Shown here: positions 49,122 through 58,125 of the stretch, in pieces
Layout: every line of letters starts with the position of its first letter
Numbering within the stretch: the first letter of the stretch is position 1
NCBI RefSeq assembly: GCF_024701375.2
Contig: NZ_CP113910.1
Coordinates: 2,604,001-2,668,000, forward strand
Length of the DNA: 64,000 nucleotides
Direction of reading: 5' to 3'
From: Streptomyces sp. KMM 9044
GTDB lineage: Bacteria > Actinomycetota > Actinomycetes > Streptomycetales > Streptomycetaceae
Made by a program: the position numbers and the translations under genes
The notes under the pieces: generated by a model
What the model saw: only the letters and a program-made list of their open reading frames with translations
What the model was told of the DNA's origin: nothing
Databases searched by the model: none

Positions 49122-50585
49122 CTACGCGACGCGGCGCAGCGCGTCCGCCGGCCGGAGGCGGGAGGCGCGCCAGCCGCCGAAGGCACCGGCGACGAGTCCG
49201 CCGGCCACCGCGAGGCCGACCGCGAGGGCGACGGTCGTGAGGCTGACCGGCGCGGTGAGAGCGACCTCGAGGGTCCTGGCAGCCGCTTCCCGGCCGGGAC
49301 CACCACCGCCCGGGCCGCCCATGCCGCCGCGACCGCCCGCGCCGGCTCCGCCGCCGGCGAGTTCGGCCCGCAGGGTGGGGCTGACCGCGGTGACGGCGTA
49401 CGCGCCCGCCAGGCCGAGCGCGATACCGAGCGCGCCGCCGATCAGGCCGTGCACGACCGCCTCGCCGACCACCTGCCCGGTCACCCGCCCCGACTTCCAG
49501 CCCAGGGCCTTCAGCGTGCCGAACTCGCGCACCCGGCGGGAGACCGCCGAGGAGGTGAGCAGTCCGGCGACGAGGAACGCGGCCACGAGCACCGCGGCCG
49601 ACAGCCACGTGCCGACGCCGGTGGCGAGGGAGGACGCGGTGGACAGCGAGCCGGAGACGGTGTCCGCGAGGTCGGCGGAGGTGGTGACCGTCGTCCCCGA
49701 AACGTTCTTCCGGATCGCGGACTTGATGCTGTCGAGTTGCTGCGAGTCGGTCGCCCGGACGTAGATCGTGGTGACCTTGCCCTCGGCGTCGGCCAGGGTC
49801 TGGGCCTGCTTCAGCGGGACGTAGAGGTCGGCGGTGGCGTCTCCGCTCTCGGCGGTGGCGATACCGATGATCTTGAACTTGGTGCTCTTGACGGTGACGG
49901 TGTCACCGGTCTCGAGCTCCTTCTCCTTGGCGTGGGCGGAGTCGACGACGGCCACCTTCGCGTCGGTCTCGCTCGCCCTGAAGGTACGGCCGTCGGTGAT
50001 CCCGGAGGAGGTCAGCGGGCCGAGCTCCGACTCCGTGACGTCGGTACCGTGGACGGAGTAGCTGGTGACGTCGAAGTCGGCGCCGCCGCCCTGCACCCCG
50101 CCGCCGCCCTCCGGCGGCGCGGCCCCGCCGGGGCCGCCCTGCCGGCCGCTCCCGCCGTCCTGCTGGACCTGGCCGCGGGTGAACTCGCCGCTGACCTTGA
50201 CGACCTGGAGGCTCAGCCCGCCCACGGCGTCGGCGACACCGTTCTGTTTGCCGACCTTGTCCACCGTGGAGCCGGTGAGGCTCTGGAAGCCCTGCACCAT
50301 GACGCGGTCGGTGCTCTGCTCCTCGCCGGAGTCCTCGTCCTGGGCGTCGAATCTGAAGCCCGGCCGCTCCGCGCGCTCTCCGGGCGCCTCCACGGCCTTG
50401 GTGACTGTCATGTCCGTCCCCAGTCCGTACAGCGACTGCAGGACCTTCTCCTGCGCCCTGCCCATCCCGGAGGACACGGAGCTGACGACGATGACCAGCG
50501 CGATACCGAGCGCGAGGCCGGAGGCGACGACGAGGGCCGCTTTTCTGCGGCGGCGCAGTTCGCGCCTCAGGTAGGTGAAGAACAT
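49122..50585 (-). CDS. MacB/FtsX-type ABC permease
   Basis: The 487-residue permease has an N-terminal membrane helix, a large outer domain (about 45-320, with a Gly/Pro-rich insert [16 protein letters not shown] near 150) and three C-terminal helices of the FtsX domain (LVAAFLVAGLLTSSAVSRR, VREFGTLKALGWKSGRV). A Gly-rich insert also interrupts the loop before the last helix. Such pairs export peptides or drugs or relay signals. ATG 50585 begins MFFTYLRRELRRR. Confidence 0.9.
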   Translation of the reverse strand: MFFTYLRRELRRRRKAALVVASGLALGIALVIVVSSVSSGMGRAQEKVLQSLYGLGTDMTVTKAVEAPGERAERPGFRFDAQDEDSGEEQSTDRVMVQGFQSLTGSTVDKVGKQNGVADAVGGLSLQVVKVSGEFTRGQVQQDGGSGRQGGPGGAAPPEGGGGVQGGGADFDVTSYSVHGTDVTESELGPLTSSGITDGRTFRASETDAKVAVVDSAHAKEKELETGDTVTVKSTKFKIIGIATAESGDATADLYVPLKQAQTLADAEGKVTTIYVRATDSQQLDSIKSAIRKNVSGTTVTTSADLADTVSGSLSTASSLATGVGTWLSAAVLVAAFLVAGLLTSSAVSRRVREFGTLKALGWKSGRVTGQVVGEAVVHGLIGGALGIALGLAGAYAVTAVSPTLRAELAGGGAGAGGRGGMGGPGGGGPGREAAARTLEVALTAPVSLTTVALAVGLAVAGGLVAGAFGGWRASRLRPADALRRVA

Positions 50586-50666
50586 GGGGGCAAGCTAGGG
50601 AGTGCCCCTGATGAAGTGTTAAGCCCGGGATAAGAGCCGCATGAGAAGAGAGCCGGACCGTACGAA

Positions 50667-50708
50667 CCGATGCCGCCGTCCGCCCGGGAGGGCGGACGGC
50701 GGCATCGG
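50667..50708. terminator. strong terminator after L,D-transpeptidase gene
   Basis: A perfect 19-bp stem (50667-50685 with 50690-50708) closes on GGGA, 46 bp past the stop of the L,D-transpeptidase gene and before the ABC operon in the same direction. Confidence 0.85.
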
Positions 50709-50753
50709 CCGGGCAGGTCGGGCAGGGGGCGCCGGGTGGTGCCGGCGGCCGGG

Positions 50754-52010
50754 TCAGACGGCCGAACCCGCCTTCCACTGGGCCCAGTCCATGTTCCAGC
50801 CGTTGAGACCGTTGTCCGGGGCGATGGTCTTGTCGCCGGTGTTCTGCACGACGACGACGTCACCGACGATCGAGTTGTCGTAGAACCAGGCGCCCGGCGT
50901 GTTCGGGTCGTCGGCGCCCTGGGTGTCGGCCAGACCGACGCAGCCGTGGCTGGTGTTGACGCTTCCGAAGATGGACTTGGCGCCCCAGTAGTTGCCGTGG
51001 AGGAAGGTGCCGGAGGTGCTCAGGCGCATGGCGTGCGGCACGTCCTTGATGTCGTACTCGCCCTCACCGTCGTCGTCGGTGAAGCCGACGGTCGCACCGT
51101 TCATCCGGGTCTCCTTGAACTTCTCGGAGATCACCATCTGGCCTTCGTACGTCTTGTTCTCGGGCGACCCGGCGGAGATCGGGATCGTCCGGACGGTCTT
51201 GCCGTCCTGCGTGACCTTCATCTGCTTGGTGTCGGCGTCGACGATCGAGACCTGGTTGCGGCCTATCTTGAAGTTGACCGTCTTCTGCTGGACGCCGTAG
51301 ACACCCTCGGCACCCTCGACGCCGTCGAGCGCCAGCTCCAGGGTGACGGTGGAGTCCTCCTGCCAGTAGTCCTCGGGACGGCAGTCCATACGGTTGGCGT
51401 TGAACCAGTGGCAGGCCACCTCCTGACCACTGGTGCTGGAGACGGTGATGCCCTTCTGGACCTCCGCCTTGTTGGTGATCGCCTTGTCGAAGTTGATCGA
51501 CACCGGCATGCCGACACCCACGGTCGAGCCGTCGTCCGGGGTGAAGGTGCCGATGAAGCTGCTGGTCGGCGAGACCGTGGTGAACGACGCGTTCTCGTGG
51601 GCGGCGCGGCCCTCGGAGTCCTCGGCGGTGGCGGCCAGCTTGTAGGTGGTGGCGCGCTCCAACTGGCCGCTGGGCTTCCAGCTCTTCTTGTCCGCGGATA
51701 TCTCACCCTCGACGGCGGTACCGTCGGTGGTCGTCATCTTGACCTCGGTGAGCGTGCCCTTGGTCACGGCGACCGCGGCGGAGTTGTTGATGGAGGCGTT
51801 GCTGGAGCCGTCCTTCGGCGTGATCTTGATCTGGGCCGCGGAGGTCTTCTTGGCCGCCGCCTCGTCGACCTGGGTCTGCGACGTGCCCTTGCCACTGTCC
51901 CCGCCGGAGCCCGTGTCCTCACCGCCGCCGGAGCACGCCGAGAGCACCATCACTCCGCCGAGCAGAGCGGACGCAGCCGTCAGGCCCCTACGCCGCTTAC
52001 CGTCCGTCAT
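50754..52010 (-). CDS. lipoprotein L,D-transpeptidase
   Basis: The protein of about 418 residues has a lipoprotein signal with lipobox VLSAC, two Ig-like domains (about 60-260) and a YkuD catalytic domain (about 270-400). The active site is HGNYWG... and SHGCVGL, with the nucleophile Cys. It forms 3-3 cross-links in peptidoglycan outside the membrane. The layout equals mycobacterial LdtMt2. ATG 52010 is chosen since GGAG lies 9 nt upstream; ATG 52025 is also possible. Confidence 0.93.
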   Translation of the reverse strand: MTDGKRRRGLTAASALLGGVMVLSACSGGGEDTGSGGDSGKGTSQTQVDEAAAKKTSAAQIKITPKDGSSNASINNSAAVAVTKGTLTEVKMTTTDGTAVEGEISADKKSWKPSGQLERATTYKLAATAEDSEGRAAHENASFTTVSPTSSFIGTFTPDDGSTVGVGMPVSINFDKAITNKAEVQKGITVSSTSGQEVACHWFNANRMDCRPEDYWQEDSTVTLELALDGVEGAEGVYGVQQKTVNFKIGRNQVSIVDADTKQMKVTQDGKTVRTIPISAGSPENKTYEGQMVISEKFKETRMNGATVGFTDDDGEGEYDIKDVPHAMRLSTSGTFLHGNYWGAKSIFGSVNTSHGCVGLADTQGADDPNTPGAWFYDNSIVGDVVVVQNTGDKTIAPDNGLNGWNMDWAQWKAGSAV

Positions 52011-52200
52011 CACACGCTTCTCCATCGTCGCCGCTTGCCCGAACCCCACGGGCCCCGCACCCGAAGCCGAGAGTCCCCGTCGAACACCTCAACGCTACGA
52101 CCGGCAGGTCCCGTTCCATATGGGCCGCGAATGTGGGGCTCACCACGTCCGTCGCGGCCGGGCGGGAATGATCGGCCCGTGCGTCACCAAAGACGCCGGA

Positions 52201-52226
52201 CCCCGGGCGGCGGTTGCCGCCCGGGG
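52201..52226. terminator. hairpin after acidic repeat gene
   Basis: An 11-bp perfect stem with GGTT loop lies 75 bp beyond the stop of the leftward acidic gene. The rest of the gap to the L,D-transpeptidase start shows no gene. Confidence 0.6.
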
Positions 52227-52300
52227 CCACGATTTCCCCGAACCGGGTCGGCCAGTCACGCCGGCCCGCCGCAATCCGCTCTACCCACAGCCCTTTTTTC

Positions 52301-52792
52301 TCATGGAGAGGTATTTCGCGCTTTGGCACTTACATCCCTTTTGTGAGACATGCCCGCATCGGACCAGCTGCCGTGCCCGCCCGAAGCGCCACCCACCGCA
52401 CCGTTGCCTGACGCCTCGTCGATTCCCTCGCCGCCGAACTCGTCGCCACCGAACTCGTCGCCACCGAACTCGTCACCGTCGAACCCGTCCCCGTCGAGGT
52501 CCCACTCGGGCGAGTCCGGGTCGTAGTCGATCTCCTCGCTGCTCCACGAGGCCTGCTGGAGTTCCACGCCCGGCACGTCACCGACCAGGCCGAACGGGTC
52601 GACGAGGTGCGCGAGCGCCTCGGCCGTGTCCCCGGTCACCGCGTCCCGGGCCGGCTCCCGCTCCCCGGCCGGCAGATCGCCGTCGTCCGCGATCCTGGCC
52701 AGTGCCGCCCTGGCCACGGCGACCTCGTCGCCGACCTCGAGAACGAGGTCGACCCGAAGTCGCACAAACCGTGATGTCTCTGGAGTGCTCAT
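52301..52792 (-). CDS. acidic repeat protein of unknown function
   Basis: The 163-residue product has a folded N-terminal part (ETSRFVRLRVDLVLEVGDE, to about 85) and an acidic Gly/Asp tail with GDEFGGDEFGGDEFGG from a 15-bp tandem repeat at about 52436-52480. No signal peptide or membrane helix. It is divergent from the LADTG gene. I cannot name a function. Confidence 0.7.
   Translation of the reverse strand: MSTPETSRFVRLRVDLVLEVGDEVAVARAALARIADDGDLPAGEREPARDAVTGDTAEALAHLVDPFGLVGDVPGVELQQASWSSEEIDYDPDSPEWDLDGDGFDGDEFGGDEFGGDEFGGEGIDEASGNGAVGGASGGHGSWSDAGMSHKRDVSAKARNTSP
52436..52480. repeat. 15-bp tandem repeat in acidic gene
   Basis: Three to four copies of a 15-bp unit (GAACTCGTCGCCACC on the plus strand) encode GGDEF repeats of the acidic protein. 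The match to the letters of the GGDEF cyclase motif is chance; there is no cyclase domain here. Confidence 0.8.
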
Positions 52793-52900
52793 GCCCGGAG
52801 CGTACGGCTCCGGCTCCCGTGACTTTCCTGTGACCCGAGACTTTCACTACCATCAGCCCACACGGCCAATTCGCCAGCACCACAAGGGGATCGATATTCC

Positions 52901-53239
52901 GTGTCATCCGCGCTCCGTCCGTTACTGACCGCCACCGCCGCGGGCACCCTGCTGGGCGCCCTGTGGTTCGTCCCGTCCGCCAACGCGACCTCCGGGGCCC
53001 CGGCGAGAGGAACCACCCCGACAAGCCCGTCTCCGCAGGTCACAGAGCAGGCCAGGGTCACTTCCAGCACCTTGGCCGACACCTCGACCGTGTCGTACGA
53101 CGGCACCGTCGGGGAGGTCCGGCTCGCCGACACCGGCAGCTTCAACAGCACGCCGTACACCGTCGGCGGCACCGCCTGCCTCACCCTCGGCGCGGGCTTC
53201 GTCGCCTACTCGGTCCGCCGGGAACGGCTCGACTTTTAA
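52901..53239 (+). CDS. small sortase substrate (LADTG cell-wall protein)
   Basis: The 112-residue protein has an N-terminal signal peptide (cleaved near ANA, about 28), a Thr/Ser-rich mature part of only about 45 residues, and the sorting signal LADTG at about 75-79. A hydrophobic segment and a tail YSVRRERLDF follow. LAxTG is the class E sortase motif of streptomycetes, so it should be linked to peptidoglycan. GTG 52901 has AAGGGG about 11 nt upstream. No sortase gene lies in the window. Confidence 0.75.
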   Translation: MSSALRPLLTATAAGTLLGALWFVPSANATSGAPARGTTPTSPSPQVTEQARVTSSTLADTSTVSYDGTVGEVRLADTGSFNSTPYTVGGTACLTLGAGFVAYSVRRERLDF

Positions 53240-53299
53240 CGCGCTTGACTTTTCCTTGAGATTACTTTGACCGCACCCTTCCCTGTGCCGCGGTTCCCG

Positions 53300-54970
53300 T
53301 CACCGCAGCGGGCCGGTGACCTGTTCCACAGCCGTCAGCAGCCGTCCGTCGCGTACGAACGCTTCCGCCGCGGCGAGGTCGGGCGCGAGAGGGCGGTCCG
53401 GGCCGGGACCGCCCACACCGGCCTGTCGCGCGGCCTCGACCACGGCCCGGGTCGCGGGCGCCGGAGTGAGCCCCTCGCGCAACTCCACCGCACGCGCGGC
53501 GGCGTACAGCTCGATGGCGATGACCCTGGTGAGGTTGTCGACCGAGGTACGCAGCTTGCGCGCGGCCGACCATCCCATCGAGACGTGGTCCTCCTGCATC
53601 GCGGAGGACGGGATCGAGTCCGCAGACGCCGGGACGGCCAGCCGCTTCAGCTCGCTCACGAGTGCGGCCTGCGTGTACTGAGCGATCATCAGACCGGAGT
53701 CGACGCCCGCGTCGTCGGCGAGGAACGGCGGCAGCCCGTGGCTGCGGTTCTTGTCCAGCAGCCGGTCGGTACGGCGCTCGGCGATGGAGCCGAGGTCGGC
53801 GACGGCGATGGCGAGGAAGTCCAGCACATAGGCCACCGGGGCGCCGTGGAAGTTGCCGTTGGACTCCACCCGCCCGCCCTCGAAGCCGAACGCCCCCGAA
53901 CCGGTGCCGCCCGGACCCGTACCGCCATGACCGGTCCCGTTGTGACCGGCCTCGCCGGGCAGCACCACCGGATTGTCGATGGCCGCGGCGAGTTCGCGCT
54001 CGGCGACCAGCCGGGCGTGCGTGATCGTGTCCCGTCCGGCGCCCGCGACCTGCGGGGCGCAGCGCACCGAATAGGCGTCCTGGACACGCGGCGCGTCGTC
54101 CTGGTGATGTCCCGTCAGGCCCGAACCGGAGAGCACGGCGAGCATGTTGGCGGCGCTGACGGCCTGGCCCGGGTGCGGGCGGATGGCATGCAGTTCGGGG
54201 GCGAGGACCTTGTCGGTGCCGAGCAACGCCTCCAGGCTCATCGCGGCCGTGACGTCGGCGGACCGGTACAGGGTGTCGAGGTCGGCGAGGGCCATGACCA
54301 GCATGCCGAGCATGCCGTCGGTGCCGTTGAGAAGGGCGAGCCCTTCTTTCTCGCGCAGTTCCACGGGCCGGATCCCGTGCTCGGCCAGCAGGTCGCCGGC
54401 GGGGCGCAGGGTCCCGTCGGGTCCTTCGGCCTCCCCTTCACCCATCAGGGCCAGGGCGCAGTGGGACAGCGGGGCCAGGTCGCCCGAGCAGCCGAGGGAA
54501 CCGTACTCGTGCACCACGGGGGTGATCCCGGCGTTCAGCACGTCGGCGATCGCCTGCGCGACCTCGGGGCGTACGCCGGTGTGCCCGGAGCAGAGGGTCT
54601 TCAGCCGCAGGAACATCAGGGCGCGGACGACCTCGCGCTCGACGCGGGGCCCCATGCCGGCGGCGTGCGAGCGGACGATGTTGCGCTGCAGCCGGTCACG
54701 CAGCTCGGGACCGATGTGCCGGGTCGCCAGAGCGCCGAAGCCGGTGCTCACCCCGTACACGGGCTCCGGCTTGGCGGCCAGGGCGTCCACGATCCCGCGG
54801 GAGGCGGCGAGGGCGGCCAGCGCCTCACCGGAGAGCTCGACGCGGGCACCGCCGCGCGCCACGGCGAGCACGTCGGACGCGGTCACTGCGGACGCCCGCC
54901 CGTCTCCCACCACCACCCCTTCAAGGCCGCGCCTCGCGCCTTCCGCGTTCACCACAGTGCGCATATCCAT
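53300..54970 (-). CDS. hutH: histidine ammonia-lyase
   Basis: The protein of about 556 residues deaminates histidine to urocanate, the first step of histidine use. The MIO cofactor would form from Cys161-Ser162-Gly163 in GSLGCSGDLAPLSH; streptomycete enzymes are known to have Cys in place of Ala. Two insertions stand out: extra residues near 8-25 and a Gly-rich loop GHNGTGHGGTGPGGTGSG before the GRVESNGNFHG block. Start ATG 54970 (MDMRTVV) agrees with known family ends but lacks a ribosome site; frames from 54997 and 55009 are possible. Other hut genes are not here. Confidence 0.94.
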   Translation of the reverse strand: MDMRTVVNAEGARRGLEGVVVGDGRASAVTASDVLAVARGGARVELSGEALAALAASRGIVDALAAKPEPVYGVSTGFGALATRHIGPELRDRLQRNIVRSHAAGMGPRVEREVVRALMFLRLKTLCSGHTGVRPEVAQAIADVLNAGITPVVHEYGSLGCSGDLAPLSHCALALMGEGEAEGPDGTLRPAGDLLAEHGIRPVELREKEGLALLNGTDGMLGMLVMALADLDTLYRSADVTAAMSLEALLGTDKVLAPELHAIRPHPGQAVSAANMLAVLSGSGLTGHHQDDAPRVQDAYSVRCAPQVAGAGRDTITHARLVAERELAAAIDNPVVLPGEAGHNGTGHGGTGPGGTGSGAFGFEGGRVESNGNFHGAPVAYVLDFLAIAVADLGSIAERRTDRLLDKNRSHGLPPFLADDAGVDSGLMIAQYTQAALVSELKRLAVPASADSIPSSAMQEDHVSMGWSAARKLRTSVDNLTRVIAIELYAAARAVELREGLTPAPATRAVVEAARQAGVGGPGPDRPLAPDLAAAEAFVRDGRLLTAVEQVTGPLR

Positions 54971-55045
54971 ATTCAGGAGCGTACGCAGTGAATTCATTGA
55001 TGTCACCACCGGGGCCGGCGGTCACCCCTTACCGCCGCCCCCGCC

Positions 55046-56197
55046 CTACGGCGAGTGCCGCCCCCGGAACCGGCGCCGCTCGCCGTCCGGCTCCCGTACC
55101 GGCTCGTCCGCCAGGCGTACGACCGGGTCACCCGGACCCTCACGCCCGGCGACGACGGGACGGCGTGCCCGCTCGGCCTTCGCGCGGTACTGCGCCGCGT
55201 CGGCCAGCCGGAAGAGCCGCCGGGCGGAGTGCACGGGGCCGATGGCGTCCCCCGTGGAGGCCACCCCGCAGGCCACACCGTCTCCGATCCCCAACTCCAC
55301 GGCGCGGCGGCACACTTCGTCGGCCGCCTCGACCGCTTCGTCGGCGGGCGGCCCCACCGCCAGCAGGCAGAACTCGTCCCCGCCGAGCCGCGCCGCGAGG
55401 GCGCCGGGAAGCATGGCCCCGCACAGGGACAGCACGGTCCCGAACCGCTCGAGCAGCCGGTCGCCGACGGCATGTCCCAGGGTGTCGTTGACCCGCTTGA
55501 GCCCGTTCAGGTCGCACACGACGAGGCTGACGACGGCACCGTCCCGGCGGTGCCGCTCGATCGCCTCGTCGAGCCGCACATCCACGGCCCGGCGGTTGGC
55601 CAGCCCGGTGAGCGCGTCCGTGTACGCCAGCCGCCGCGCCTCCTCCAACCGCTCGGTCTGCGCGATCCCGGCGGCGACGACGGCGGCCAGCACCGTCGCG
55701 AAGTCGGCGTCGCCCCGCCCGAAGACGGGCGCGCCGACCGGCCGGGCCACGTACAGCTCGCCCCACGCCCGCCCGTTCAGCACGATCGGGGCGACCACGC
55801 AGCAGCCGCGCCCGCGCCGGCGCAGGGCCGCCACCCTCTGGTGGGTGTAGCCGGGCCGCCCCTCCGTCGGCCCCCGAGCGGTCTCCACCCAGGCGTCCGG
55901 CTCACCGCCACCGGCCGCCCACCGCTCGTGCAGGAACTCGGTGATCTCGGCGAACCGGTGCACGGGATAGGTCTCGTCGTCCGGGAACGCCTCCTCACCC
56001 TCGGCCAGCTCGCCGACGTTGACCAGGACCCGCAGCCGCCCCAGCTCGCGCTCCCACACCGACAGCGCGGCGAAAGTCCCGCCGAGCGCCCGGCGGGCCC
56101 CGTGGGCCGCGGCCCTCCAGACCTCCCGCGAGCTGTGCGCGGCGGCCATGCCCTGCGCCAGCTCCACCACCGCCGCCAGCCGGCTGTCCTCACCCAT
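55046..56197 (-). CDS. GAF-GGDEF diguanylate cyclase
   Basis: The 383-residue protein has an N-terminal GAF domain (about 5-175) and a GGDEF domain (about 190-350) with the intact motif ARLGGDEFCLL, DALTGLANRRA and VVCDLNGLKRVNDTLGH. It should make cyclic di-GMP. The RxxD inhibition site is not seen before GGDEF, so product feedback may be absent. No membrane helix, hence cytosolic sensing by GAF. A basic tail ends the protein. Confidence 0.9.
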   Translation of the reverse strand: MGEDSRLAAVVELAQGMAAAHSSREVWRAAAHGARRALGGTFAALSVWERELGRLRVLVNVGELAEGEEAFPDDETYPVHRFAEITEFLHERWAAGGGEPDAWVETARGPTEGRPGYTHQRVAALRRRGRGCCVVAPIVLNGRAWGELYVARPVGAPVFGRGDADFATVLAAVVAAGIAQTERLEEARRLAYTDALTGLANRRAVDVRLDEAIERHRRDGAVVSLVVCDLNGLKRVNDTLGHAVGDRLLERFGTVLSLCGAMLPGALAARLGGDEFCLLAVGPPADEAVEAADEVCRRAVELGIGDGVACGVASTGDAIGPVHSARRLFRLADAAQYRAKAERARRPVVAGREGPGDPVVRLADEPVREPDGERRRFRGRHSP

Positions 56198-56287
56198 CCG
56201 TCCAGGCTAGGGACGATCGGGACGAATGGGCATGTTCAGGGAGCGAACGGGGAGTGCGGCCATGCCCTCCGGGCGGTCGGTGCCGCG

Positions 56288-57088
56288 CTACTCCCCCGGC
56301 CAGTCCGGTGTGCGCTTCTCGTTGAAGGCGGCGACGCCCTCCGCACGGTCGCCCGAGAACGCCACCGACCGCCAGGCGGCGTCCTCCACCTCGAGCCCGG
56401 CCGGCAGATCCAGCCCCTGCCCGAGCCGCAGCGCCCGCTTGGCCGCACGCAGCCCCACCGGCGAGTTGGCGGCGATCCCGGCGGCCAGGGCCAGCGCCTC
56501 CTCCCGGTCCCGGCCCGCCTCCACGAGTGTGTCGACGAGCCCCAGCTCCCGCGCCTCGGCGGCCTCCACCCGGCGCGCCGTGAAGATCAACTCGGCGGCC
56601 CGCGCGGCGCCCACGCGCCGGGGCAGCAACTGCGTACCGCCACCGCCCGGAATCACCCCGACGGACACCTCGGGCAGCCCCACCACGGCCGTGCCGTCGG
56701 CGACGATCACATCGCAGGCCAGGGCCAGTTCGAATCCGCCGCCCAGCGCGAACCCGTGCAGCGCCGCCACCGTCGGCACCGGCAGCTCCAGCACACCGGT
56801 GTACGCGCCGCGCGCCACCGGCCGCTGACGCACCAGGTCGGCGTCACTGAAGGAATTGCGCTCCTTCAGATCGGCCCCGACGCAGAAGGCCCGATCGTGC
56901 GACGAGGTCAGCACCACCACCCGTACGGCCGGATCCTTCCCCAGCGCCGCGCAGGCCCCGGCGAGGGACCGGGCCATCTCGGTCGAGACGGCGTTCATGG
57001 CCTTGGGCCGGTCGAGGACGAGCTCCGCGACACGCTCCTGCTCATGCCGCCGCACCAGCACGAACTCCCCGAACCGTTCCTCACCCAT
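56288..57088 (-). CDS. enoyl-CoA hydratase/isomerase family protein
   Basis: The 266-residue crotonase-fold enzyme acts on acyl-CoA. The oxyanion-hole segments are SSHDRAFCVGADLKER and HGFALGGGFELALACD, and Glu in the LPEVSVGVIPGGGG region supports hydratase activity. ATG 57088 follows GGAGGG. A repeated GTTAAC lies just upstream and may be an operator. Confidence 0.9.
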   Translation of the reverse strand: MGEERFGEFVLVRRHEQERVAELVLDRPKAMNAVSTEMARSLAGACAALGKDPAVRVVVLTSSHDRAFCVGADLKERNSFSDADLVRQRPVARGAYTGVLELPVPTVAALHGFALGGGFELALACDVIVADGTAVVGLPEVSVGVIPGGGGTQLLPRRVGAARAAELIFTARRVEAAEARELGLVDTLVEAGRDREEALALAAGIAANSPVGLRAAKRALRLGQGLDLPAGLEVEDAAWRSVAFSGDRAEGVAAFNEKRTPDWPGE

Positions 57089-57098
57089 GACACCCTCC

Positions 57099-57115
57099 GG
57101 TTAACGTGGGTTAAC
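57099..57115. promoter_or_regulatory. repeated GTTAAC before the hydratase gene
   Basis: GGTTAAC occurs twice, 10 bp apart, between the ribosome site and promoter region of the enoyl-CoA hydratase gene. GTTAAC is itself a palindrome, so the site is a four-half-site array of a kind bound by TetR-type acyl-CoA regulators. Confidence 0.4.
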
Positions 57116-57301
57116 ATCCGTCGGCCCGATCATCGCAGTCGGACCCCCTCCGGCAAAAGGGCGTGCGTCCAGTTCCTTCGTCACCCCCCGTCCACCCGTT
57201 CGAGTGACATCCCGCCCACTCCGGCCCCGCTCCGTACGGGAAGGCCTAGCGTGCGGGGCACCGCGACGCGTGGGGGCGCGTACGCAGGGGGAGGAATCAT
57301 C

Positions 57302-58096
57302 ATGCCGACGCACACGCCGACCAGCTCGTCCAAATCGAACAGATCGCCTGGATCAGCCGTCCCGACCGTCCCGACCGTCCCGACCGTCCCGACGGAGTCT
57401 CGGTCCACCGGGCGGGAGGCGGTCGAGGGAGCACCGGCGCACGCCGGATTCGCCCTCTTCGGCGCACGCATCCGGGGCCGCCACCGCAAACCCCGCCCCC
57501 GGAAGCTCCTGCTGGCCGTCGGCGGGCTGACGCTGACCGCGGGAGCCCTGAGCCTCGTACGCCTGGCGTCCGGACCGGGCCCCACCGACGTCGGCGCCGG
57601 AACCGGCCCCCGGCAGGTCGCCCCGGACCCCTCGTCCGCCCCGGGCCCCGGCGCGGACGGCACAGGCGGCACGGGCGGCACGGACGGCAGCCCTGCTCCG
57701 GTGTCCCCGGCCGCCCCGGGGGCCCCGGGGGCCGGCCCCTCCTCGCCCACCGCCCTGAGCGGTCAGAGTGCGCCGCTGCGTGTTCCCGTCGCCCCGGGCG
57801 GCACCGTCGCACCGACCGCCGTCACACCGCCCCTCACCGCTGCGAAGACCCCCAGCACCCCACCGGACACACCGGGCGCCCCGCAGCCGCCGGCCCCCAC
57901 CGGCGCCCCGCCGGACGACCCCGCTCCCTCACCGGCCCCCGCGGACCGCACACCTCCGCAGCAGAAACCACCGCCCCCGGACCGTCAGGCACCACCTCCG
58001 CCGGGCCGGCCGGGCGAACCGGGCGGCAGCGCCCCCGTCCTCTGCGTACCGATCATCGGCCTGTGCGTGGGCGGCGGCCCGGACCTCAAGGGCTGA
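57302..58096 (+). CDS. proline-rich single-pass membrane protein
   Basis: The protein of about 264 residues has a cytosolic N-terminus with a PTVPTVPTVPT repeat (9-bp unit), one membrane helix (KLLLAVGGLTLTAGALSLV, about 69-87) and a long Pro/Gly/Ala outer part ending with VLCVPIIGLCVGG. It is probably disordered and wall-spanning; function unknown. ATG 57302 has GGGAGG upstream. The much longer open frame before it re-reads antisense genes. Confidence 0.75.
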   Translation: MPTHTPTSSSKSNRSPGSAVPTVPTVPTVPTESRSTGREAVEGAPAHAGFALFGARIRGRHRKPRPRKLLLAVGGLTLTAGALSLVRLASGPGPTDVGAGTGPRQVAPDPSSAPGPGADGTGGTGGTDGSPAPVSPAAPGAPGAGPSSPTALSGQSAPLRVPVAPGGTVAPTAVTPPLTAAKTPSTPPDTPGAPQPPAPTGAPPDDPAPSPAPADRTPPQQKPPPPDRQAPPPPGRPGEPGGSAPVLCVPIIGLCVGGGPDLKG

Positions 58097-58125
58097 ACCA
58101 CCAGGGGCCGTCGGGCAAGCACATC

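Noticed and set aside
52436..52480. GGDEF letters in the acidic protein taken as a cyclase motif
   Set aside because: They come from a 15-bp tandem repeat in a disordered acidic tail with no cyclase domain.
55055..58096. A 1013-codon open frame on the plus strand
   Set aside because: Most of it is antisense to the GGDEF and hydratase genes; only the segment from 57302 is a plausible gene.
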